Shown here piece after piece: positions 1 through 7,678 of a DNA stretch of 51,169 bases. Source of the DNA: an uncultured bacterium (lineage in GTDB: Bacteria; Bacteroidota; Bacteroidia; Bacteroidales; Muribaculaceae); the NCBI GenBank assembly GCA_905214715.1, contig CAJMMT010000016.1, positions 1 through 51,169 on the forward strand, read 5' to 3'. The notes beneath the pieces were generated by a model. That model did no database searches. It worked only from the letters and a program-made list of their open reading frames with translations, and had not been told where the DNA came from. Both the position numbers and the translations under genes were made by a program. Positions within the stretch are counted from its first letter, which is position 1. Each line of letters begins with the position of its first letter.

Positions 1-27
1 GATTATTCATAGTCAGGCATAGCCTTT

Positions 28-45
28 GGTTAAAGCCGGTTAAAG
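28..45. repeat. short direct repeat GGTTAAAG x2
   Basis: GGTTAAAG occurs at 28-35 and 38-45, ten bases apart, upstream of the first gene. This resembles an iteron or recombinase half-site ahead of an excisionase-type gene, but two 8-bp copies prove nothing alone. Confidence 0.3.
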
Positions 46-112
46 TCCGGTGCAAACAGTTTGGCTCTCTGCACCGCTCCGGCACACACTGGCGCACCGT
101 TGGTTCCAATAC

Positions 113-120
113 TAATTTTG
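113..120 (+). promoter_or_regulatory. Bacteroidetes -7 box
   Basis: TAATTTTG matches the Bacteroidetes -7 consensus TAnnTTTG and lies 25 bases before the start of the HTH gene. I see no clear TTG element at the expected upstream distance, so it is a moderate call. Confidence 0.45.
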
Positions 121-145
121 CGGCATAATTTAAAATTTCAATATA

Positions 146-520
146 ATGACGCAAATTTCATTCGAGATGCTCCCTGAAATGATTGGAGCTCTCACAGAAG
201 AGATAAAATCTCTCAGAAATGATTTTGATGAGTGGCGACGCAACTCATTCAAAGCATCTCCTCAAGATGAAAAACTTATTGGCATAGAAGAGGCCGCAGC
301 TCTCTTAAACCGACCTACTGACACTGTATATAAGTGGGTCCGTGCAGGGAGAATCCCGTATTATAAACCGGGGAAGATGCTGGAATTCCGGGCGTCAGAA
401 CTCATGGAATATCAGAAACGAAGTCGTAATGACCGCTCGAAGACTACAACTGACCTTTTGAAAGAGTTGTCGGCAGATGTTCGCCGAAAGCCTAAATCGT
501 TTGGTAATCTGGGGATATAA
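146..520 (+). CDS. excisionase/MerR-type helix-turn-helix protein
   Basis: A 124-residue protein. Residues about 10-35 look helical and charged. Residues about 44-92 form an HTH_17 (excisionase/MerR-like) domain: IGIEEAAALLNRPTDTVYKW, then the typical RIPYYKPGK wing and a helix ending ELMEYQKRS. In Bacteroidales mobile elements such proteins commonly sit directly before a DUF3987 primase/helicase-like gene and control excision or replication of the element. The same arrangement is seen here: a DUF3987 remnant starts one base after this stop codon. The gene itself appears intact although its downstream partner is broken. Its DNA target is not known; control of the element is inferred from context. 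Confidence 0.8.
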   Translation: MTQISFEMLPEMIGALTEEIKSLRNDFDEWRRNSFKASPQDEKLIGIEEAAALLNRPTDTVYKWVRAGRIPYYKPGKMLEFRASELMEYQKRSRNDRSKTTTDLLKELSADVRRKPKSFGNLGI

Positions 521-521
521 T

Positions 522-1690
522 ATGGCTGAAAATATAATCTCCACTCTTGCATCGGCAATGCGCTTGCGCGGACATCACAGGGAATAACCCGGGATAGTTT
601 TCCGCTGGAAGTGTTCCCTCAGAAGGTGCAGAAACTGATTCTACATCTGGTGAAACATCGTAGCTTCAAACTGGAGTTCGTTGCGAGCTGTATGATAACG
701 GCTGCAGCAGCCGCTATCGGCAATTCACGCAGAATCCGGTCCCGTGAAGGTTGGGAAGTCGCACCTATGTTTTACATGATACTCGTTGGAAGACCCGGCA
801 TAGGCAAAACACCTCCGCTGGAGTTCGCCTTCCGTCCTCTCTGTGCTATGGTCGCTCTTCTAAATTACATGCGTTTGGGAGCACTGTTTGAAATATTGAA
901 TATTGGCACCTTTGTATCTCAAGGAGGAGAAGATCCCAAAATATTCATTCGTATAAATGACCCTCGGCGCATTAAGAAAGACGCGGACGACTCGTCATAT
1001 ACCAATTACATTCTTGAATCCGTGAAGCTTCGTCATAAATCCAGTTGTCACATCTTTGAACACTTTTTCACGAGATACTTGGAGAATGAGACTCGGTGGA
1101 ATATGATTGAAGATTTTTTCCTTGGCGCATCAACGGATGATCTACTTAATAAATATGAAGGTGGAACACGGAATCGAGTGGATATTCTGAAATATATTTC
1201 AGAGAATCTGGATTTATGTCCTGAAAACGACCAAGACGCCAAAGATTTCGAATTCCTTCAGGAGTTCAAAGTACGCCCGGACAGTTACTATAATGCGGAC
1301 AATCTCCTGACAATAGGCAACCATACCAAGAAAATCAGTAAATGGGTTACAGAAGATCCAGTATTGCTACACCGTACTATCGTAGCGCATAATATTCATA
1401 TTGATAAGGACTATTATAAAGTCCTTATGTCCAAGCTCATGGTTAATCATAGAGAATACTATCGCGACTACATGGGTTTGAGACTTTATGTGAATTTCCC
1501 GGGATATGACGATGTTGTAATGGCCAGTGTTCCATATTCAATTGATCCAGTCGCCTTCTACAAATGGTGGCGCAAGAATCCGGGGTTAGTCACAATGTCA
1601 AAAGATGAATTATTGAGCTTATTTTACAACGTTGAAAGAGCAAACCCTAAAGCCCTACTAAAAAAGCACCGAGATCTTCTTAAAAAATGA
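522..1690 (+). pseudogene. frameshifted, chimeric DUF3987 (mobile-element primase/helicase-like) gene
   Basis: The ATG at 522 opens MAENIISTLASAMR and stops at 585. The family sequence continues in another frame (LARTSQGITRDSFPLEV, about 563-613), so a frameshift lies near 550-560. The open frame from GTG 611 keeps the DUF3987 start, with a Walker A-like GRPGIGKT (residues about 60-67) and the family stretch PPLEFAFRPL. Just after that (about base 841) similarity to DUF3987 ends abruptly. The remaining about 280 residues (LGALFEILNIGTFVSQGG, then IFIRINDPRRI) look to me like the C-terminal part of a large DEAD/DEAH or RecQ-like helicase; that second assignment is weak. The whole reads as a recombination scar joining two truncated genes. 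Any product from GTG 611 would be a chimera. Confidence 0.65.
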
Positions 1691-1696
1691 AAGATT

Positions 1697-3469
1697 GTGA
1701 GCAAAAGGAGTAATAAAATAGAGTTGGCAGCAGTTAACCGTATTACAGATGCTTTCTATCATAGTCAGCGTCTGGATCCTTATATTCCTACTCATGATAA
1801 GGAACCTGTATGGGATGGAAACATCTATATACTACACGGTAACAAAGGTTATTCAAAAATTCCCTCACAGATTAAGGGTAAATGTGTGAAGAAGTTGCCA
1901 ATAAATCCTAAATTCCCTATTACTGTCGTAAATCTTGAAAACTATAAGCGTGATGGAGGAGTCGCATACTTTGTCGTTTTTATCATAGACAACGAAAAAC
2001 ATCCTTATTATCATTTGCTAACGCCCATCGACCTCAAGAGATATATAAAGCAAGCCAATAGCCAAAAAGAGGTTGGCATACCCTTAAGTCCATTACCCGA
2101 GGTGACTGGCGATGTTGAAAATGAATTTATACAATTTTTCTACGACTGTAAGAAACAGACTTCTTTTTCCTCTAATGAAGTTCTCCCATTAGAGGAAGTT
2201 ATAAAAAAGGGATATCCTATAAATTATCAAATCCACGGAGTAACTAATTCAGAAGATGCTGCTTAATATGCGGCTTCACATTACACCTATCTCTATGCCA
2301 ATATTGGAGACAAAGATAATAAGGTCTTATTCCCGATAGGTGATCAGCCCTATAAAATCATGATGCTTTCTCGTGTAAAACAAGACGTTAGATGCGGAGA
2401 TAAAACGTTCTTCGGAGAATATAGTGCTGGTCAGGACGATAAACATTGGGAGATTTGTATAGATGAATGTTTCCGTTTAACACACAATTTTGGTGATTCT
2501 GAGAGTCGCATCTCAATAAATCTAGACAACCGTAATCTTGAAAGATTCTATGGTCAGCTTTCATTCATTTACGCTATATACAATAATAAAGAATTATTTC
2601 TTGGGGACTATCGGATGGACATGGCTTCAATTAAAGAATCCGATTTAAAGGAAGTAGCTGGACAGTACAAATATTGGTCCAATATAATTGAAACCCTCCA
2701 AATGCTTCATTGTGACCTAAGTAAAATTGATGTTTCCCAATTAGAAGACCAAGACTTTGACAACCTCAGCTTACTGAAAAAAGCCATATTAGATAAGGAT
2801 TTAATAATCCAAAAACATGAACTGTCTGATATAACGACAATCTATTTTGGACCATATAAGGTAATTCTATGGACAAAGAAAGTAGCAGAACAGACTTACT
2901 CTATCTCTGATTTCTTTAGCCTACGCAGTCAGCACGTTTTTGCTGTAGATGGACCTTCCGGTGAAAAATTTGCCATCTCTATATTTTCGGCGGTTTTCAT
3001 GAGAGAAGATTTCGCATCTTTTGTAAATCTTGACTATGAAAACTTGATCACCTCGTATGAAGAAGCAGCCAAGTATAATCGTAATATCTCATCCATAGCT
3101 AATAATGATGTCTTAACGATGATTAATGGCTACGATAATGCTCCTATTAAGGATGAACGCCTCCTCAAATATGCATTGAAGTTAACTGATTGGATTGCAA
3201 ATCTTCCAGGAAAGGAGGATATCGCATTTGTATATAAACTAAACCGTCTTCAGATACAGCGCAGACTAAATGGATCATTCTCTGATGAAGAGAATAATGA
3301 ACTGCTTGATTTAAGTGAATCTGATATCCCCGCTTTCGGGAAGTGGGCAGCAAACATTTTATTAGGTGAGAACATCCGGGCACAAAGATATTGGGTTAAG
3401 ATGACCCACGATGAACAAGAATCATATAAAAAATACCCTATATTCTATTTTGTTAGGACGTCTGTATAA
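1697..3469 (+). pseudogene. DUF4365-like protein interrupted by one in-frame TAA
   Basis: Two open segments, 1697-2266 (189 residues from a GTG) and 2360-3469 (369 residues), lie in the same frame. The only stop between them is TAA at 2264-2266; codons 2267-2359 are open and read like ordinary protein (YAASHYTYLYANIGD). Together they would make about 590 residues. The N-terminal part has features I associate with DUF4365, a domain with a predicted PD-(D/E)XK nuclease fold: DKEPVWDGNIYI then PSQIKGK, giving a D...QxK arrangement, and a later conserved-looking block GGVAYFVVFI. The C-terminal about 400 residues are not recognised. The gene starts six bases after the chimeric gene and could have formed a unit with the helicase-like fragment. 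Nonsense pseudogene, assembly error and genuine two-protein organisation all remain possible. A defence role is inference only. Confidence 0.6.
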
Positions 3470-3471
3470 AA

Positions 3472-3508
3472 AGGGGAAATTGCTAACGGCAACATCTCCT
3501 ATTTTTTG
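3472..3508 (+). terminator. probable rho-independent terminator
   Basis: An imperfect hairpin (AGGGGAAATTGC against GCAACATCTCCT, with a two-base internal mismatch) starts just after the stop at 3469 and is followed by ATTTTTTG. It fits termination of the DUF4365-like gene. Confidence 0.5.
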
Positions 3509-3586
3509 TATTTATGAAATTTATTTCTAAATTTAGACAAAAAAATCTGCTTGGAGGATTAAAATATCGAATAATCGAATTTTATT

Positions 3587-4363
3587 TTGTTTCGTACGGA
3601 GAATTTCACTAAATCTATACATCGGCGGATATTTGAAGGCATATTCAAATTTGCCGGACAATTACGAAATGTCGAATTGAGTAAAAAAGAATGGGGTCTT
3701 GGCGGTAACGCCTCGGTAAGTCACCAACCGGCTGTTGACCTCCGCGAAGCCATTGAATATGATCTCGCTCGCGAAAAGGATTTTGATTACTCATCACGTC
3801 CTGTTTCAGAAATTATCAATCACTTGGCGCGGTTTATTGCTGACCTTTGGCAAATACATCCCTTCAGGGAGGGGAATACACGAACTACCGCTGTATTCCT
3901 GATTAAGTATCTGCGTTCGATGGGTATTCCGGCAACTAACGATATGTTCAAAGTTCATTTCTGGTATTTCCGCAATGCCCTTGTCAGAGCTTCTTATAAA
4001 GATCTGAATATTACGCCTACGACCGAGTTTGTGGAGCGTTTCTTGCGCAATGTAATTCTTGGCGAAAATAATGAGCTCCGCAACCGAGATATGCTTGTTG
4101 GCGCTTCGTTGCCTAAGCCCACGTCCCAAGGTATCATTGCTTCCGCTCCGAAGTCTCAATTTGATACTTTGAACTGTACTTTAGAAGAATTGGCAGTACT
4201 CAGAGTTATAGAGAATAACCCCAAAAGCACCCAGACTGAGATAGCGAAATCCATAAAGAAATCGGCATCCACAGTCAAACGTATTACCGCTTCTCTTGTC
4301 GAGAAAGGTATCTTAATCCGTCGCAACGGTCGTCGCAACGGCTGGTGGGAGATTCTAAAATAA
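3587..4363 (+). CDS. Fic-domain AMP-transferase, N-terminally truncated, with C-terminal winged HTH
   Basis: A 258-residue protein. The Fic core motif HPFREGNTRT is at residues 91-100 (consensus HxFx[D/E]GNxR), so the catalytic histidine and phosphate-binding loop are kept. Fic enzymes transfer AMP or another nucleotide moiety to target hydroxyls. Residues about 195-258 form a winged HTH (STQTEIAKSIKKSASTVKRI), suggesting DNA-linked autoregulation. Compared with the full-length relative at 10720-11835, alignment starts at that protein's residue about 105, so about 100 N-terminal residues are missing. In-frame upstream sequence hits a stop at 3572 and holds no remnant. The only available start is a TTG with no visible Shine-Dalgarno sequence. 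It may be expressed as a core-only Fic protein or be a 5'-deleted pseudogene. Confidence 0.7.
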   Translation: MFRTENFTKSIHRRIFEGIFKFAGQLRNVELSKKEWGLGGNASVSHQPAVDLREAIEYDLAREKDFDYSSRPVSEIINHLARFIADLWQIHPFREGNTRTTAVFLIKYLRSMGIPATNDMFKVHFWYFRNALVRASYKDLNITPTTEFVERFLRNVILGENNELRNRDMLVGASLPKPTSQGIIASAPKSQFDTLNCTLEELAVLRVIENNPKSTQTEIAKSIKKSASTVKRITASLVEKGILIRRNGRRNGWWEILK

Positions 4364-4433
4364 AGGATATATTTGTGGCAAATTGAGTTGTAATTACTCA
4401 TCGTTCAATATACCATATAATAAATATTTTTAC

Positions 4434-4441
4434 TATCTTTG
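4434..4441 (+). promoter_or_regulatory. Bacteroidetes -7 box for the HipB/HipA pair
   Basis: TATCTTTG matches TAnnTTTG and lies about 70 bases before the chosen hipB start. No clear -33 element is visible; the surroundings are strongly AT-rich. Confidence 0.55.
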
Positions 4442-4511
4442 CAACATTAAAAGATAGATTGAGCATGGTGAAGTTATCGGCTTAACCGCTTTGCGCCTTA
4501 AAACACAAACA

Positions 4512-4832
4512 ATGGCAAAGAACACTATGGGGACTAAGTTGCCTCGGAAATTGGAGCAGAAAATGACTCTTATGGGTGAGCAGATTAAGCTCGCCCGGTT
4601 GCGTCGTGACCTCTCGATAGCTCAGGTTGCGGAGCGTGCGACCTGTTCGCCTCTCACTGTGAACCGCATCGAGAAAGGCTCACCCACGGTCTCAATCGGA
4701 ATCTATGCCCGTGTTCTTTATGCTCTGCAACTTGATGATGATCTTCTTTTGATAGCCAAAGAAGATACCCTCGGACGCAACTTGCAGGATTTAAGTCTAA
4801 AACACCGCCAACGAGCATCTAAAAAGGAATAA
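4512..4832 (+). CDS. HipB-like antitoxin, XRE-family HTH
   Basis: An XRE/Cro-type DNA-binding protein of 106 residues from ATG 4512; an in-frame TTG at 4491 would add seven residues and is less likely. The HTH spans roughly residues 17-70: GEQIKLARLRRDLSIAQVAE, then the recognition helix region SPLTVNRIEKGSPTVSIGI. The gene ends three bases before the HipA-like kinase, the standard antitoxin-then-toxin order. In HipBA systems HipB represses its own operon and neutralises the kinase; that role is taken from the family. The protein is longer than E. coli HipB (about 88 residues), with a basic C-terminal tail. Function is inferred from fold and position. Confidence 0.85.
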   Translation: MAKNTMGTKLPRKLEQKMTLMGEQIKLARLRRDLSIAQVAERATCSPLTVNRIEKGSPTVSIGIYARVLYALQLDDDLLLIAKEDTLGRNLQDLSLKHRQRASKKE

Positions 4833-4835
4833 CCC

Positions 4836-6089
4836 ATGAAGAAACTTTTTGTTTATGCCGATTTTGATTGGCTCGATACGCCTCAGTTGATCGGCGAACT
4901 TTCCTATAACTCGGTGCGCGGTAGCGAGACTTACGGCTTTTCGTATGATAAAGAATGGCTTGCCAAATATGGCGATGTTTTTCTCAGCGAGGATTTGCAG
5001 AACTATACCGGCATCCAATACACCCGTTCGGAGCGCGATATATTTGCATGTTTCTCCGATGCTCTCCCCGACCGCTGGGGACGCACATTGCTGAACCGTC
5101 GAGAGCAAATTTCAGCTACTGATGAGAAGAGACCCGTGCGCCGATTGACATCTTTCGATTATCTGATTGGAATTGATGACGCTTCGCGCATGGGCGGTTT
5201 CCGGTTTGCCGAAACACTCGGAGGGAAGTTCATCAACTATGAGGAAAACCTTCGTGTGCCACCGTTAGCTTATGTCAGAGAACTGATGCAAGCAGCACAT
5301 GAGATTGAACTCAGCGAAGAAAAGCACCTTCTGCCGTCGAAGAAATGGCTCGCACAACTGTTACATCCGGGAACGTCCCTTGGTGGCGCCAGACCGAAGG
5401 CATCTGTTATTGATGAGGATGGTAGCCTAACGGTAGCCAAATTCCCTTCGCGTAAAGATGATTATGATGTCGCCCAATGGGAGCATTTCTGTCACGTTAT
5501 GGGTCGAAAGGCCGGAATGAATGTTGCCGAGACACGAACTATCGACGGCGAAGACTATCACATTCTTCTCTCTAAACGCTTCGACAGGAACAACGAAGGC
5601 AGACGAATACATTTCGCCTCCGCACTAACACTGCTTGGACTTACCGATGGCGATAACGCCTCAACCGGTTATGGCTACACCGATATTGTAGATTTCATAA
5701 TTCAGCATGGCAGCAATGTCGAACAAAACTTGGAGGAACTCTATCGCCGCGTGGCATTCTACATCATTGTTGGCAACTCCGATGACCATTTCCGCAATCA
5801 TGGATTTCTGTTGACACGCAAAGGCTGGGAACTCTCCCCGGCGTACGACATCAACCCTACTCATGCCGATAATCAAAGCCTATTGATAAACCGGTCCACA
5901 AGCGAATCCGACCTCAATACCCTATTGGCATCAGCTGGAGATTATATGCTTTCATCTGACAAAGCCAAGAGAATAATCGACGAGGTAAAAACAGCCATGA
6001 AATCATGGCGCACAGAAGCCCGCAGGCTCGGACTGCCTCAGCGCGATATCGACATGTTTACACCCCGATTCGATAAATGGATTGAATAA
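4836..6089 (+). CDS. HipA-family serine/threonine kinase toxin
   Basis: A 417-residue protein close to the usual HipA length. Visible motifs are an N-terminal subdomain with SDALPDRWGR (residues 74-83), the regulatory/activation loop GTSLGGARPK (179-188), the lysine strand AKFPS (201-205, likely ATP-contacting K202), the catalytic loop NSDDHFRN (314-321, probable catalytic aspartate in the DDH stretch) and the metal-binding SPAYDIN (D338). Characterised HipA kinases phosphorylate glutamyl- or tryptophanyl-tRNA synthetase and cause dormancy; the target here cannot be read from sequence. It follows the HipB-like gene by three bases, so the two are almost certainly one operon. All key motifs are present, so I expect an active kinase. 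Confidence 0.88.
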   Translation: MKKLFVYADFDWLDTPQLIGELSYNSVRGSETYGFSYDKEWLAKYGDVFLSEDLQNYTGIQYTRSERDIFACFSDALPDRWGRTLLNRREQISATDEKRPVRRLTSFDYLIGIDDASRMGGFRFAETLGGKFINYEENLRVPPLAYVRELMQAAHEIELSEEKHLLPSKKWLAQLLHPGTSLGGARPKASVIDEDGSLTVAKFPSRKDDYDVAQWEHFCHVMGRKAGMNVAETRTIDGEDYHILLSKRFDRNNEGRRIHFASALTLLGLTDGDNASTGYGYTDIVDFIIQHGSNVEQNLEELYRRVAFYIIVGNSDDHFRNHGFLLTRKGWELSPAYDINPTHADNQSLLINRSTSESDLNTLLASAGDYMLSSDKAKRIIDEVKTAMKSWRTEARRLGLPQRDIDMFTPRFDKWIE

Positions 6090-6163
6090 GCAATGTTGTA
6101 GTAATCGGCTCAAATCAAAAAAATTGAACGCTGACTTTCATCGCTTTTTACCCTAAAATTTGT

Positions 6164-6194
6164 TTTGGTGAATCGAAGATTTTCTCTATTTTTG
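6164..6194 (+). promoter_or_regulatory. consensus Bacteroidetes promoter with no intact gene
   Basis: TTTG (6164-6167), a 19-bp spacer and TATTTTTG (6187-6194) match the Bacteroidetes consensus essentially perfectly. The first coding remnant downstream is the dead ATPase at about 6321. The promoter is therefore either a leftover or drives a non-coding transcript of the 6195-6320 leader, which contains the small palindrome AATCAGTTGATT. Confidence 0.65.
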
Positions 6195-6320
6195 CATTAG
6201 GAAATCAGTTGATTTACAATAGAAAGTGTAAAGGATTGCATATCAGCCTGTTGATTGGTTTTTGCATTCCATATATAGAAGATAGCTGAATGCAGCGGCG
6301 TTTTATCCGTTAGTTCTTGA

Positions 6321-6623
6321 TATCAAATTACTGGCTATCAATTAGTTCACGGCTATGCATCGGCAAGTAGCCATTTTACCGGTCGGTATAACGAAATTAG
6401 GCTTTATCCATTTTCTTTCAGGGAATATTATAATGCGCGGCATGTGGCGACCGACAAATTAACCACAAAAAAACTTGCGGCGCAACAGACTGCTCTGCAT
6501 GAATATCTTCTGAAAGATAGTTTCCCGGAGTTGGACCGCATATCTAATCGTCATGTGTATATCGAAGGGAATGGCTCATTGCCGACTCTTCTTTCTGACG
6601 ATACTCGATTTTGTGATATCTAA
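6321..6623 (+). pseudogene. remnant of AAA_14/DUF4143-type ATPase
   Basis: One frame with no good start codon and a stop at 6318 reads QITGYQLVHGYASASSHF then TGRYNEIRLYPFSFREYYN, the sensor and post-Walker B block of the AAA_14/DUF4143 family (compare ITGSNANMLSS and LTGRYLQIEMLPFSL in the intact member at 49580-50818). It continues to the stop at 6621. The N-terminal Walker A and B region and the C-terminal DUF4143 nuclease-like part are gone. Sequence from 6624 to 6780 holds only short frames, including a possible other gene tail (MDKLFKHFQWHVNINLDML, ending 6755). Confidence 0.7.
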
Positions 6624-6779
6624 AATTGCTGATGCCGCAAGTTTATTATTTATGAGGTGTAATTCCCTATCCATAATTACTACCAGATGGACAAATTGTT
6701 CAAGCACTTTCAGTGGCATGTCAACATCAACTTGGACATGCTTGACGGAGCCTGATATAGCGCAATCCCGACATTTTAG

Positions 6780-6819
6780 CGGATAACGATGGCGTAATCG
6801 CTGGCGTTATCCGTTTTTT
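6780..6819. terminator. hairpin terminator
   Basis: A nine-base stem (CGGATAACG 6780-6788 with CGTTATCCG 6805-6813) is followed by TTTTTT. It lies just before the stop of the minus-strand acetyltransferase, so it can close plus-strand transcripts and perhaps serve the opposite direction weakly. Confidence 0.6.
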
Positions 6820-6820
6820 A

Positions 6821-7345
6821 TTACAAATCAATCCGATAGAGCACATGTTTAAGCAAGGGCGAATTGTCAGGCAATTTCGGATGGTCAAACTCCCTGGCTT
6901 TAATCATGCCGATCTTCTGCATTACGCGTTCAGACGGTGCATTGATTTTAGCGGTGAAAGAATACAGTCGGGTGATTCCGGATTTCTTTGCGAGCGTCAT
7001 AACTGCTTTCGCAGCCTCGGTCGCATAACCCTGATTGTGATAATCGGCGGCGAGACGCCAGCCTATCTCAACACCCGGGGAGAAGTCTGCTTCAAAACCA
7101 ATCTCATGTAGCCCTACATATCCTATGAATTGACCTGTGGATTTTAGTTCCACGGCAAAGAGGCCCCATCCGTTCCGATGGAATTCATCCTGTATTCTGC
7201 TGTAAAATGCCTCGGTCTCCGTTTCGCTCAAGGTGTCAGGGAAGAAACGCATTACCTTTTCATCCTTGTTCATGGTGATGAACAAGGGTAAATCCGTCGG
7301 CTTCCAGGATCTCAAAATCATTCGTGGTGTTTCGGTGTATATCAT
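6821..7345 (-). CDS. GNAT acetyltransferase, RimJ/RimL type
   Basis: A 174-residue protein from the ATG at 7345 (MIYTETPRMILRSWKPTDLP). An upstream in-frame start at 7402 would add 19 unrelated residues, and AAGGAA sits just before the chosen ATG. The fold is the Acetyltransf_3 layout: the N-terminal ETPRMILR strand, a central GYVGLHEIGF strand, the acetyl-CoA loop region WRLAADYHNQGYATEAAKAV (residues about 95-114) and the C-terminal NAPSERVMQKIGM motif typical of N-acetyltransferases acting on protein N-termini or small molecules. The substrate cannot be told. It stands alone with its own promoter box at 7365-7372. Confidence 0.87.
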   Translation of the reverse strand: MIYTETPRMILRSWKPTDLPLFITMNKDEKVMRFFPDTLSETETEAFYSRIQDEFHRNGWGLFAVELKSTGQFIGYVGLHEIGFEADFSPGVEIGWRLAADYHNQGYATEAAKAVMTLAKKSGITRLYSFTAKINAPSERVMQKIGMIKAREFDHPKLPDNSPLLKHVLYRIDL

Positions 7346-7364
7346 TTCCTTCGCAATTCTACTG

Positions 7365-7372
7365 CAAAAATA
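7365..7372 (-). promoter_or_regulatory. -7 box for the acetyltransferase gene
   Basis: On the minus strand the sequence reads TATTTTTG, matching TAnnTTTG, 20 bases before the ATG at 7345. Confidence 0.55.
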
Positions 7373-7678
7373 AACAAATCCTGCAATACCACGGTATGTC
7401 ATTCGGATTGATAAGATTATATTTGTATTGTTTTTATGCTCACTGAAGACATCGTAAAAAGCTCAATTTCGACTCTCCTAAGAATCTTTTCTTCCGGCGA
7501 ATCGCTAATTTTGCACTTGCCGGTTGAGAGTAGGGAATACCCCGTGAGAAACTTAATTTTTCTACCCCTACGATCGAATTTTTCAAACATTTTTGCTAAT
7601 ATTGTACTTGCCTTGGACTCTGCATGCAAAAATCGCGCCAACATATAATTTTTATTTTAATAACTACTTGACAACTAA

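Noticed and set aside
6553..6786. Open frame of 77 codons on the plus strand
   Set aside because: Its residues are a different frame of the dead ATPase and following debris; Cys/Ser/Thr-rich composition and no family features.
7417..7648. Overlapping open frames on both strands before the SIR2 gene
   Set aside because: Both strands are open over the same AT-rich stretch with no motif or promoter order; more likely the SIR2 upstream region.
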